The translations under genes were made by a program, and so were the position numbers. Shown piece by piece: positions 12,256 through 22,668 of a DNA stretch of 64,000 nt. The DNA is from Myrica gale (taxonomy: Eukaryota > Streptophyta > Magnoliopsida > Fagales > Myricaceae): positions 26,048,501 to 26,112,500 of the forward strand of contig OZ005609.1 in the NCBI GenBank assembly GCA_963930655.1, read 5' to 3'. Each line of letters begins with the position of its first letter. Positions within the stretch are counted from its first letter, which is position 1. The notes beneath the pieces were generated by a model. It had not been told where the DNA came from. It saw only the letters and a program-made list of their open reading frames with translations, and did no database searches.

Positions 12256-14463
12256 ATGGAGCCTATGGATTGTAATGAGTCTAATGACGACATTGGCAGT
12301 AGTAGAGATGTTAGCACACCTACTTCAGGGGCTGATTCAAATTTGGGACCAAGTCGAAGTCCCGACACCCCACGGTCCCAAATGAATCCAACATTCTCTG
12401 CGGACAACACTCAGCCTCAAGTTACTTCTGGAGGAGGTCGGCCTCCACGTTATCAGAAAAGAACTGAGCTGAAATCCAAAGCATGGGACCACTTTGAGAA
12501 GATTGAAGATAGTACTCCACCAAAAGCTAGGTGTTGTCATTGTAAAAGTGAGCTTTTTTGTGACTCAAAGAAGCAAGGTACATCTTCCTTACTTTATCAC
12601 TTGAAGAAATGTAGATCTTATCTTTCTAAAGAACGTCTATTAGATGACAAACAAGTGAAGTTGGCTGAGATTTTTAAAAAGGAGGGAGAAAGTAGAGAAA
12701 TGGGCCTTGTTAAATATAATGAGAAAAGGATAAGAGCTGCACTCTTAAGGATGATAATCATGGATGAGTTGCCTTTTAGGTTTGTGGAGGGGCAAGGGTT
12801 TAAGGATTTTGTGAGGTCTCTTGAACCTAGATTCCCAATTCCTTCTCGCATCACTATAATGAGGGATTGTTTGGAATTATTTGTCCAAGAGAAAGAAAAG
12901 TTGAGGAATTCGTTTATTAGATCTGGTCAGCGTGTTTGTTTGACTACTGATATGTGGACTTCCATTCAAAATCTTAATTACATGGTTATCACTGCCCATT
13001 TTGTTGATAATGGTTGGAACTTGCATAAAAGAATCATAAATTTTGTTAAAGTTCCTAATCATCAAGGAATCACAATTGGGAGGACAATTGAGTCATGTTT
13101 GTTGGAATGGGGGATAGATAGCATTTTCACAATCACAGTAGATAATGCCTCAGCAAATGAAGTTGCTGTTGATTATATGAAAAGAAGGACAAGAGATAGG
13201 GTTGGCACTATTTTGGATAATGAGTATATGCATATGCGATGTTGTGCCCATATACTTAATCTTGTTGTTAGCGATGGGTTGAAAGAAGTGAATGACTCAA
13301 TTGTGAAAGTGAGGAATGCAGTTAAGTATGTAAAGGCTTCTCCTTCACGACTTGACAAGTTCAAGCTATGTGTGGAAAGGCAGAAAATTCCAAGCGGAGG
13401 TCTTCTTTGTTTGGATGTTCCAACTAGATGGAACTCCACCTACTTGATGTTAGATGTGGCACAGAAGTATCAAAGTGCATTTGATCTTATGCAAGAGGAT
13501 GATAGTCAATTCATAGAGAGTTTGACTGAGATTAGACAAGGGAGGAGAGAATTGGGGCCACCTAATGATGACGACTGGGAGACTGTTAAAATCTTTGTGA
13601 AATTCTTGAAGATTTTTCATGATGTAACTGTACGCCTTTCTGGTTCTTTGTATACAACTGCAAATTTATATTTTCAAGAAATTTCTTTGATCTACAATCA
13701 TTTGCAACAATTTCGTAGAAGTGATGATTATAGGTTGAGTATGATGGCTGAGAAGATGATGAAAAAATATGACAAATATTGGGGAGATTTTGAGAAGGTC
13801 AATATGATGCTTTTTGTTGCGGGTGTGCTTGACCCACGATATAAGATGGAGTTTTTGGAGTTTTGGTTTGATGAAATTGTTGGTACTGAGAGGGCATCTG
13901 AACTTATTCAGAAGTTGAGGAATGTCATCGATCGTTTGTTTAATTACTATGCCAAATTTGGTGGAGGTTCAAGTGGGATTGAGTCAAGTGGCGAGGAATC
14001 AAATGTGAGTGGTACATCTTCGGTGGATGATAATGATATTATGCTCAGATTTCGCAAGTTTCGAGCAGCAAAGGGTACTAGTGTAGAGTGTAAATCAGAA
14101 GTGGATCGATACTTGACGGAGGAAGTTGAGTCAGGAGGAGATACTTTCGATATACTCATTTGGTGGAGGGTGAATTCAACAAGATACCCAATTCTTGGCG
14201 AGCTAGCACGAGACGTACTAGCTATTCCTATCTCAACTGTCGCTTCTGAGTCTGCTTTTAGTACTGGAGGTCGCATCTTAGATCATTTTCGAAGCTCATT
14301 AGCTCCCAAAACGGTCGAGGCCCTCATATGTACTCAAAATTGGTTAAAGTCTTCACCTACTATTTATGACTCCAAAGATGTGATAGATGATGTGGAAAGC
14401 TATCAACTAGAATCAGGTATCATTCTCCAATTTAATTTTTATTTCATTTATGATGAATGCTAA
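12256..14463 (+). CDS. hAT transposase, BED zinc finger, RICESLEEPER-like
   Basis: DNA transposase of the hAT superfamily, encoded by the surrounding element. The frame from the first ATG runs 735 residues without a break. In order: an N-terminal BED-type zinc finger (CCHCKSELFC then HLKKC, about residues 75-120), then the RNase H-like core with first Asp in CLTTDMW and second Asp in ITVDNAS. The CxxH motif is in CCAHILN. The C-terminal dimerisation region includes WWRVNSTRYPILGELARDV and ASESAFSTGGR, the usual place of the third catalytic residue (Glu). So the DDE set looks intact. The last residues are uncertain: a donor at 14417 and acceptor ending at 14528 would replace the terminal readthrough with a short exon ending at 14566, which fits related proteins at least as well. 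Domesticated relatives (DAYSLEEPER) exist, but here the intact ends argue for a mobile copy. Confidence 0.93.
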   Translation: MEPMDCNESNDDIGSSRDVSTPTSGADSNLGPSRSPDTPRSQMNPTFSADNTQPQVTSGGGRPPRYQKRTELKSKAWDHFEKIEDSTPPKARCCHCKSELFCDSKKQGTSSLLYHLKKCRSYLSKERLLDDKQVKLAEIFKKEGESREMGLVKYNEKRIRAALLRMIIMDELPFRFVEGQGFKDFVRSLEPRFPIPSRITIMRDCLELFVQEKEKLRNSFIRSGQRVCLTTDMWTSIQNLNYMVITAHFVDNGWNLHKRIINFVKVPNHQGITIGRTIESCLLEWGIDSIFTITVDNASANEVAVDYMKRRTRDRVGTILDNEYMHMRCCAHILNLVVSDGLKEVNDSIVKVRNAVKYVKASPSRLDKFKLCVERQKIPSGGLLCLDVPTRWNSTYLMLDVAQKYQSAFDLMQEDDSQFIESLTEIRQGRRELGPPNDDDWETVKIFVKFLKIFHDVTVRLSGSLYTTANLYFQEISLIYNHLQQFRRSDDYRLSMMAEKMMKKYDKYWGDFEKVNMMLFVAGVLDPRYKMEFLEFWFDEIVGTERASELIQKLRNVIDRLFNYYAKFGGGSSGIESSGEESNVSGTSSVDDNDIMLRFRKFRAAKGTSVECKSEVDRYLTEEVESGGDTFDILIWWRVNSTRYPILGELARDVLAIPISTVASESAFSTGGRILDHFRSSLAPKTVEALICTQNWLKSSPTIYDSKDVIDDVESYQLESGIILQFNFYFIYDEC

Positions 14464-14566
14464 TATACTAATGCTATCGTGTTTAATCTTTTTATATTCT
14501 AACCACTCTTCACTGAATGTTATTGTAGAGGTGAGTTTCAAGCAAGGGTATATTGTGACATTGTGA

Positions 14567-15679
14567 GTTCTTGAAGATTTTGAGGTGCTTGAAGAATATG
14601 ACTAAGTAACTTAGTACGTGTATTTTTCTCTATTATTTGTTGTCTTATCTATGAAGTTGCATGATTATAAATATATAAGTATCTCACTTTCTTCTATTTT
14701 GTGCATGTAGGTTTTGGGTGATGGAAAGATGGGGAGATGATTCTATATTTTGTAATTTGTTGGTGTTGTTGTCACTTCTTTATTTTTCTATATGTTAGAT
14801 CTGCATTTGTGCTGGGTGCTAGGCTGCTAGCTTCTGGTGTGGACTTGTAGATGTAGATACTTTCTTGTTTTTGAGTTGATTTGCTTGCTTATAAACTCAC
14901 GTGAGGAGTAGTTTCTGCTCTTTTCTTCTGGACATCTAGGACACACCTAACTCATTTACTCAAAACTGGACATAGCATGTTAGGGATCATCAAGTAACTA
15001 GAGGAAACACTCTTGAGATGAAGATTCGCATACTGCACCAGAATTTCACAATTGAGTCAACAATAAGGCCACTCGGCTGTGAATGCAATAGTTTTTCCTC
15101 TCAAGGCTAATGTTAATTTTGATTTCTCCTTTGATGAAGGCTCTATAATAGAAAAATGAGTGGTTAAGACTGTTTAAGTTCCTTTTTTTCTTCTGTCAAA
15201 AGTAAAAATGCCCCGTTTAATCATCTGTCTTATGAGCATTCAAATCTCAGATTTCCATATGCTCTTCTGATCACTTGGTTCAAACTAAAGTCGAGTAATT
15301 GGATTGGATATACCCTGAAACCTCTAATGGGCTTGGTGATTTTTCATGGGTCCAAATCAAAGTGGAAATGGACACCCCCAGAAGCCTGGAATGGACTCAC
15401 GTGAATGGGCCTTTGGGCTTCAATATTAGAAATTGGGCTTAAACATTGTGGGTCAAGCAATTTCGGAATTGGGCTGTAAATCGGTGAAGTTGGGCTGCTT
15501 TTGGGCTTTCGGCCCATCCGAATTTCGACCCGTATTCCGAACCAATTTCGGAATACAAGTCGGCTCGGAATAAACACCAACTTCGGGTCGGCTCGGAATA
15601 AATATAATCATTCCGATATTCACGGGTCGGGTGTCGGAAAAAAATTTTTCCGGCCCGTTGGGTCGGCTGTACAGCCCTA
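14567..15679. other. hAT element 3' region and right subterminal repeats
   Basis: Non-coding. The last 300 bases are rich in GGGCTT and CGGCTCGGAATAAA repeats (15562 and 15589) and contain one copy of the 17-base subterminal motif at 15623. These clustered repeats resemble transposase-binding arrays in other hAT elements, which is inference. Confidence 0.6.
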
Positions 15680-15807
15680 CAGCAGATCACCCGAAAACAG
15701 AGAGACTCTTTCAAGGTCAGTGCCTTGTCGCTTAAGAACAATAACAAGAAGAAGAAGAAAAAAGAGGAGCTGCTAGGAGAGCGAGATCGAGACAAGAGAA
15801 GGAGAAG

Positions 15808-18761
15808 ATGGCGAGGTACGACAGAGCAATAACAGTGTTCTCACCAGATGGGCATCTGTTCCAGGTCGAGTACGCGCTCGAAGCCGTGCGCAAGGGAAAC
15901 GCTGCCGTCGGCGTTCGCGGCACCGACACCATCGTCCTCGGCGTCGAGAAGAAGTCCACAGCCAAACTCCAAGACTCCAGGTTTCTCTCTCCATCGCCAT
16001 TAAATTAGAATCATAATGGTTGAGATTGGCAGTTGATCTCCCTTCCTGAGCTACTAGATGAGACTAGGGTTGGGGTTGGGTTTACGGTTAGCGTTGTTTC
16101 AAGCAACATGTTTTTCTATTGTTACAATACGATTTAACAAAAGGAAAATTTTGGAAAAAATTCCTATATTCGATTAATTTTAGTCAAAAGGTCAGTTCGT
16201 AAGTTTTCGTATGCTCCACAGTTTGTAATCGATTCAACGTTTTGCTCGTTTAGATTGTCAATAACACCAAAATGCCACACATAGGCATTTGATGAGTTAC
16301 GCAATACCTCAAACAAACAAGTCGTGAGTGTCATTGGAGATAGATATCTCTAATCTGAGGTAAATATGATTTGTGTGTGTGAAATCTTGGATTACCCATA
16401 TAAATGTTGTTGATACCAATTGAGAATCTTCTTTAGATTAGAACCACAGAACAAGGTGTTGGTTTTTTCGGAGTCTTCTTCAAAAGATGGGATGATTAAA
16501 ACCCTCTAGTTTCTGATATTTATCTGACTCTTGGATATGAGTTAAGAAGATACTGATAGTATTATCTAAGAAATCTTTTGGATTACACAGCCGAAGGTGT
16601 TTATTATAATAGTGTTGATGTGGCTAGCAACGCTGACCCAGTTTTCTCAGGGACTTCAAGAATGCATCCTTGCCCACAGTGTTGCTTACTGACTTCTTAA
16701 TCTTTATATTTGTTCATTTCACATTATCGTTTCTAGGTTTACCGGTCTTCTGACGAGTCTGCTGCTTATTTTACAGATCAGTTAGGAAAATTGTAAATCT
16801 GGATGATCACATTGCACTAGCTTGTGCTGGACTCAAGGCAGATGCTCGTGTTCTAGTAAACAGGGCACGGATTGAATGTCAAAGCCATAGGCTTACCGTT
16901 GAGGATCCGGTGACTGTTGAGTACATTACTCGTTACATAGCTGGTCTTCAACAGAAGTACACACAAAGTGGGGGTGTCAGACCATTTGGCCTTTCTACTT
17001 TGATTATTGGCTTTGACCCGTATTCTGGTGCACCAGCATTGTATCAGACAGATCCTTCTGGGACATTTTCAGCTTGGAAGGCCAATGCAACTGGTAGAAA
17101 CTCTAATTCAATACGAGAGTTTCTGGAGAAAAACTATAAAGAAACTTCCGGTCAAGAAACAGTGAAGCTTGCAATCCGTGCATTGCTTGAGGTAAACTCT
17201 TTCGTGCTATCTCCTCTATCTTAAAACCACTCTCCATTAAATCTCTTTCTTGTTGCAAAGTGTCCTCTTCTCCTTATGTTCTAGGGTGCACTAACTGTGT
17301 TACTTTTTGTTTTCATACAATTTCTAGCACTCGTAATTAACCGGCTTACACTATAATTATGTATCCCAAAGGTACTGTCCCCTGTGATCTGCTTGTGTTT
17401 GTGGTCCTGACAGTTCAAGATGACCCTCTGGGTGGTTAGTAGTATGTAAAAATTATATTGCTGACCTCCACTCTATTATCGTTGAAGACAGGACATAATT
17501 CATTCATGGTTTATATAATATTCAGCACCTAGCAAGTATTCTATCTGTACTTGACTATTGTTCAATTCGTTGCCTCAAAGAACTTGATTTAGCTTTCACT
17601 CATGCAACATTCCAAAATCTGTACCTTGTGAAAATTGGGGAAGTTTTGATGTTGCGTTGCTCTTTTTCCTGGCTATGTGGTTAACATGGTTTACAAGGTA
17701 TAGCCTCACGGTTCAGTTGTAGAGTTCTGAGGGGGCAATCTATGTCGGCTGTAGAAGGGGCTTCTTTTTCACCTCCAACCTGGGACTACATATTTGTAAG
17801 ATGCTATATTGACGGATCTTTGGGCTTGTTCGGCAATTTTGAATTCTCAAGATTTTTTGAATCTTGAGAATACACAAACCGAACATGTTTTTAACATCAC
17901 TTAAAAATAACTACTGCACGCATGCCACTAAAGTTAACATCACTTAAAAATTCTCAAAACACAAAAAAATCTTAAAATATTTCATAACCGAACAGACTCT
18001 TTCTTCTTTTTTTTGGGGGGGGGATGGGGCCACGTAGGTGCCTCTGTAGATTTGATGTTCCTTTGTAATGCCTAGGGTACAGATGTGCTTTTTTATCCTT
18101 AGTTTCAAACTACATTCAGTTAACATCTGCATTTTTTCTTGTTGTGCCTAAACTACAAGATCCTTAGTTTCAAGATACACAATTACTTATAAAAAAAAAA
18201 AGATACACAATACATTTAGGTAATGTACCTGTAATACACATGCATAATAATCAGATGTTTGTTCTTAGGCATTATTTTGTTCTGTGCATTATCTTGTTTG
18301 GTCTTGCTTGTGAGAAAAAAGAAGATTTGAGCCCAACGAAATTCGTGTTTCAAATTGTCAATTTTTGTGCTTGTCAGTAACTCATACCAATCTAATATAA
18401 TAAAGTGGAGCTGGTTCTCTATCTGTTAGAGACACTCAGCAAGATAGAGTGGCAGAGGTAGAATACAAGGATTCATGATCTGTTACATCCATCCATCCTG
18501 TGATTGTGAATCAACAGAACCCATGCATGAGCAAAGCATATATTTATCTACGGACATATAGTTCTGATTTATGTTTTTTTGCGTGTTTAGGTTGTTGAGA
18601 GTGGGGGAAAGAACATAGAAGTTGCTGTGATGACTAAGGAGCATGGTCTGCGGCAACTCGAGGAAGCTGAGATTGATGCTATTGTCGCCGAAATTGATGC
18701 AGAGAAAGCAGCTGCTGAGGCTGCAAAGAAGGCCTCTATGGCCCCGCCAAGGGAAACATGA
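15808..18761 (+). CDS. PAD1: 20S proteasome subunit alpha type-7 (alpha-4)
   Basis: Structural subunit of the alpha ring of the 20S proteasome, acting in cytosol and nucleus in ubiquitin-dependent proteolysis. Three exons: 15808-15980, 16777-17191, 18591-18761, in phase, 252 residues, the usual family length. The N-terminal alpha signature is complete: [20 protein letters not shown] from residue 4. Other family blocks include [30 protein letters not shown] and a C-terminal Ala/Lys-rich helix. The first ATG is used, within a GAA-rich leader. The gene's 5' flank has been interrupted by a hAT element whose target duplication ends 120 bases upstream of the ATG. The 1.4 kb second intron carries a small MITE. 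Confidence 0.96.
17822..17999. mobile_element. Small MITE in PAD1 intron 2
   Basis: The left end gggcttgttcgg and the right end (inverted: gagtctgttcgg) match at 9 of 12 positions. An internal hairpin (attctcaagatt at 17842, aatcttgagaat at 17859) and two direct copies of acatcacttaaaaa lie between them. The duplication at the insertion site is unclear. Class uncertain. Confidence 0.5.
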
Positions 18762-19533
18762 TCACAGTTCCTCTCTCTATTGTTTGTTTACTTGCTTTTT
18801 GTTCATGTACTATTTGCAATGGTTTGTGGAATTATGTTTGGTACCTTCTGTTAAACTGATTGCTATTATGACCCATTTGGGTACCGTTAAGAGCATTTAG
18901 TCCTCAGCTTTAGACTAATTGGAACATAGCTGCTTGAACTATGAAAATCGCGATCGAGGATGACAGTTTGACTTGACGGTCGGTTATAAGTGTTTTTTTT
19001 CCCTTTAACAAGTTATCTCCCACCAATGATGAATCGAATTGCAAACTTCCGTTTTCGACAGAGATGATGGTAAAAGCCAGGCGACAAGTAGAATTTCAAA
19101 CTTTATTTTTTGCGTTTTGACTGAAAGGAATAACACTAAACTAATTATTTTATTATATTAAAATTTTAGTAAAAAAAACACAAGGCAACAAATTTATAAA
19201 TTTATATTCATTATAATAAATAATAATAATTTAATGGAAAGGAAGATTATATTTTTTTCTGGAGGAGGGTAGATTATATTATAATTATTTTATTGTGCCA
19301 AGCAAGTAATTAGGACAATGAGTTGTTTTCCGAGGCAAGCTTCTTACATGGGTTCTGCGAGTCGAAGCCCAAAACATATACAATATTTGGAAATTGTTAG
19401 CCCAAAATGCAAAAAGACAGAACATATTTTGGCCCATGCAGGTCTCGAAGGTCGCTGTAACGAAGCCCAAAAGATATGCAATATTTGAAAATGGTTTAGC
19501 CCAAAAGGGCTTTAAAAAAGGAAAAAGATATTA
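18762..19533. other. PAD1 3' flank, AT-rich DNA and tandem partial tRNA copy
   Basis: The first ~150 bases are presumably 3' UTR. 19120-19290 is AT-rich and resembles the interior of the AT-rich MITEs. From 19363 a unit of about 98 bases beginning cgaagcccaaaa is repeated at 19461; the first copy contains a fragment of the tRNA gene that follows. Confidence 0.5.
19430..19449 (-). pseudogene. Truncated tRNA-Ile 3' fragment
   Basis: These twenty bases are identical to the 3' end of the intact tRNA-Ile gene at 19534-19553 (acceptor stem and part of the T arm). The rest of the tRNA is absent. The fragment lies at the equivalent position of the upstream copy of the ~98-base tandem unit, so it arose by duplication with loss of the tRNA body. 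It cannot make a tRNA. Confidence 0.7.
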
Positions 19534-19607
19534 TGGCCCATGCAGGTCTCGAACCTGCGACCTTCGCGTTATTAGCACGACGCTCTAACCAGCTGAGCTA
19601 ATAGGCC
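19534..19607 (-). tRNA. trnI-AAU: tRNA-Ile (anticodon AAU)
   Basis: The reverse complement folds as a standard 74-base cloverleaf: acceptor stem GGCCTAT pairing with ATGGGCC with one wobble-type position, D arm with TAGCTCAGCTGG (A box), anticodon loop CTAATAA giving AAT (plus-strand 19571-19573), and T arm with GGTTCGAGACC (B box). There is no intron and no encoded CCA tail, as expected for a nuclear plant tRNA. T-runs suitable for RNA polymerase III termination follow on the minus strand. Its 5' end is 139 bases from the start codon of the divergent small gene at 19747. Confidence 0.95.
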
Positions 19608-19746
19608 AGTTGAACGATTCCTGGATCTAGTTTTATTTGATTATATATTTCAGGTTCTCCCTCTACAGTTAGGTGTATATGGTCGACAGGTCGAGCAATA
19701 TAACTAAACGCCATCATCTCCAGAATTCATCGGTGGAGTTCCGGCT

Positions 19747-21402
19747 ATGAAAGAAGATTACGAGGTATGATTTTGTTATAATGGTATTTACTTATATGGT
19801 CGTACAAGAATCTTTGTTCTGTCTCAGCTTTCGACTATCCCCCAATCTACTCAACAGCACAATCTCTCGATCAAACCCTACTCAGAAATACAAAAATAAA
19901 AATTGGACCTCTTTTGTGAAGAAAAATCGTGGTAGTTTCTCTTTGAGATTTATTTTTCAATATGATAAAGAGTATTTTCTGTCTGTATATTTCTAAGATG
20001 TACTTCACGATTTGCCTTGTTTAGCTTGAAAACTAATTATGCTATGATTGAAAAAGGCAAAACGGAATCGAAGCTTTGCGCATAATTGGGTAATTCAAAG
20101 GCCCTTTTCCAAATGCTGCAAAAGCTGCTGTTTGGTTCTCAGGGTGAATGAGGGAAAGGAAGGATTTCTTTCTTCTGGCCATTTTGTGCCCTCTTGGCCT
20201 ACTAGTGGTTAAAGCATTGTGTTGATAGTTTTACGTGTAGTTTTGTTCGAGTTGCATCAAGTAACCCGTAGCTGGTGTCATATGGGCATGTGCCATGTGT
20301 GTGTTTGTAGTGTGGTCATGTTTCGAATTCACCCCCTTGTAGTATTTGATGTTTCCTTTGTTGCTTGTACTTTGTGCCTTGGTTTGGTCCTTACTTCAAA
20401 AGAAGACAGAAGAAAAGAAAAGGGGTGATCTCCAAATGAATATGTTGCGCTTGATGAAACTATTAGTTTGTCTTACCATCTCTATGTTCTTCAAGACAGA
20501 GGCGATACCTGTAGTGGCCCATCTGCAATATCAAGTACAGAACATTGGAAAGAAACAGATACATGGGGCAAATCTGTATTACATATGATGATGTACGCAA
20601 ACATATTCACACACATCCCCAATACTGCTTGTACTCACATATGGAAAAATTATGTGCAAGTACATGTTTCCGATAGTGATTTGGGTAATTATAACCATTA
20701 TACATCTTATCAAGCTTGAGAAACGAGATGGTGACAGGCTTGGGACAATAATAATCAGATATTTCTGTATCTCTTGAGCTACAGTATATGTTTAACCAAC
20801 TAGTAATGCTAGAAGGGTTATATCAGCTACCCTGATATAATTAGATTGGTCGCATGAGTCCTCTGCCACTCTTTGTCTCCCCCTCTTTAGCCCATTCCAA
20901 TTGTTTTGAATAGAATTAAATTGCAGATTGAAGAGAAAAAGCAAGCTGCTGCGGATGTTCTGTTTCAATATTCAAAATTTGTGATGGCGTGCATTGGCAG
21001 TCAAGTCCGACCTTGCGACTTGAGGTTGCATTTAATGAAGGTAATTTGGAGATTCTTGTTAACTTACCCATCAGGAAGAGTAGCAGTTATATTTGTTTCT
21101 TCAATTTAGTGACAATAAATTTGTCCCATTCCCTTGTGGAGAAATGCTATCAAGAACCATAGGCCAGTAGTAGTTCAATCTAATGGAAAGCATAGGCCTG
21201 TGATCCAAAGCCCTTGCTGATTCTTGCCAATTTCACGATTTTAACTTCCTTTCTTGTCCCCATTCAGGAGATTTCTGGAATGCCTACTTCTCTAAAGAGA
21301 GAATCATCAGCACAGGTAGCAGCTTCTCCCGATGCAATGGGTGAATCATCAAGCTCAGGTACAGCTAGACTTGATAAACCAGACAGTTTTCGAGCACTAT
21401 AG
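19747..21402 (+). CDS. Conserved small plant protein, unknown function (88 aa)
   Basis: Three exons: 19747-19764, 20927-21040, 21268-21402, all phase 0, giving 88 residues. The first coding exon is only 18 bases (MKEDYE), separated by a 1.16 kb intron. Exon 2 encodes IEEKKQAAADVLFQYSKF and CIGSQVRPCDLRLHLMK, predicted helical with two cysteines. Exon 3 is Ser/Pro/Ala-rich (ISGMPTSLKRE ... SSSGTARLDKPDSFRAL). Splice sites are canonical and the reading frame is non-repetitive, which supports a real gene. I recognise it only as a type of short conserved plant protein and do not assign a function. No signal peptide or membrane segment is seen. The start exon is the least certain part. Confidence 0.78.
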
Positions 21403-22660
21403 TTTGAAGCAAAGTTGCAGGCATTAGCTATTTGGGGTCTTTGGCAGCCTCGTTCTACACCATCATTGTTTCTGATCTTGTTTATTAAATTTGTTCGTGC
21501 ATAGTGTTCGTGTGTTGCTGGATTTGTATCATGTATTTAACATAGCTGAACTTGATGGTTTAGTTCTTATGTAGATGTGTAATTGCCTTTGTTGCTATAA
21601 AAACTGCTCAAGGTAGTTTCTCTACCCCGTCTTACCCTGAAAAAGCAGGGGCATCTTGCATCCTAGAACCGATAACAATCTTTCAGCTAACGTCTCTCGG
21701 ACCAACAAGGGGCAGTAGAGAGAATATTTACCTGACTACGCCTTTCGGCATGATCTTAGGCTCTGATTCACCTCTCCGTGGACAAACTTTACGAACGAAC
21801 CCAGCTCTCAAAGTTACCAGAATGATTCCCTAGAATTGCAATTTCATCGAACGTAAGTCTTGAAGTACAGAAGGGGCAAAGAGGAAACACTAAAATGGAT
21901 CTATTAGGGGTATCAAGTTTCCACTACCTGTTCCATTACGTTGATATGGTTGATGGGGATAAATAAAGGGGATGAACATGCAGGGTTCAAACTTCAGTTG
22001 AATAAATTGATAGTTGATCGGCCATGACTACAAGTCCACAACCAAGCATAAATGCAAAACAAAAACAGAATTTAAACATGACAACCCTTTTCTCCAAGCC
22101 AGGAGTATGGACATCAAGAGTAAAACGTTTATTTTTCCTAGTACTTTGCAACATATAGAACTCATAATTAAGTGGGAAAAAAATCCAGTCTCTGAATGAT
22201 GATCTCTAGCGAATACATGACACGAATATAAAGAGGACTAATTGTTTTTATATTTACATATATAAATAATAAATATTTATGACGGGTATGAAATTTTCAA
22301 TTTTTGGGTTGTCTTTGAAGGGCAAGGGTATGCTCCAGTTCGATCACAGCAAATCCTCGCCCGTTTTTTAATGTTAAAATTTTAGAATATTGAAATTGAA
22401 GAAAAAATGAAGATAAAGATAATTTGAATCAAATTTTTATATTTTTTAGAATAAAAATTAATGATTTAATGAGAAAAGAAAGATTATATTATAATTATTT
22501 TATTAAATTAAAATTTTACCAATCAAATACGGCCAACACACCGAAAAGCCTGACAAACAAAAGTCCACAAAAGGGGAAAGAGGTTAGAAAAGAGAGGAAA
22601 GATCTTCACCAAAGCTACTTAGAAATAGGGGGAGACCATTCCTAAAATGCTCTCTGTTAC
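21403..22660. other. Intergenic DNA with plastid rDNA insert and AT-rich tract
   Basis: Presumed 3' UTR to about 21610, then the plastid 23S fragment (listed separately), then non-coding sequence. 22360-22530 is AT-rich with the same character as the AT-rich MITE interiors, but clear ends were not found. No gene supported. Confidence 0.5.
21619..21803 (-). pseudogene. Nuclear insert of plastid 23S rDNA (fragment)
   Basis: Read on the minus strand, this stretch matches a central part of chloroplast 23S rRNA, as judged from memory of that gene: GCCGAAAGGCGTAGTC, the block around CCTTGTTGGTCC, ATTGTTATCGGTTC, and CCCCTGCTTTTTCAGGGTAAG. It carries many substitutions and a deletion of about 9-12 bases near 21731. 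It is far too short and decayed to be functional. This is a NUPT, that is, plastid DNA transferred to the nucleus. Confidence 0.85.
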
Positions 22661-22668
22661 ACAGAACC

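Larger units (their letters stand above)
10255..15679 (+). mobile_element. Complete hAT DNA transposon with 8-bp target duplication
   Basis: The left end is TAGGGGTGTTCACGG; the right end read inward is TAGGGCTGTACAGCC. A perfect 8-bp duplication CAGCAGAT flanks it (10247-10254 and 15680-15687). The length is 5425 bp. The 17-base subterminal motif cgggtcgggtgtcggaa occurs at 10341, 10382 and 15623, all in the same orientation. A long transposase frame lies at 12256-14463. The perfect duplication and open frame point to fairly recent insertion and possible autonomy; activity itself is inference. It ends 128 bases before the PAD1 start codon, or 120 when the target duplication is counted. Confidence 0.93.

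Noticed and set aside
10233-15728. The 11-mer cagtgccttgt on both sides of the hAT element (10233 and 15718)
   Set aside because: It is not adjacent to the element ends, and the real target duplication is CAGCAGAT, so this is probably coincidence.
20436-20588. Possible small secreted peptide starting MNMLRLMKLLVCL
   Set aside because: It lies wholly inside the first intron of the 88-residue gene, has no conserved features after the hydrophobic stretch, and overlaps other equally long frames.
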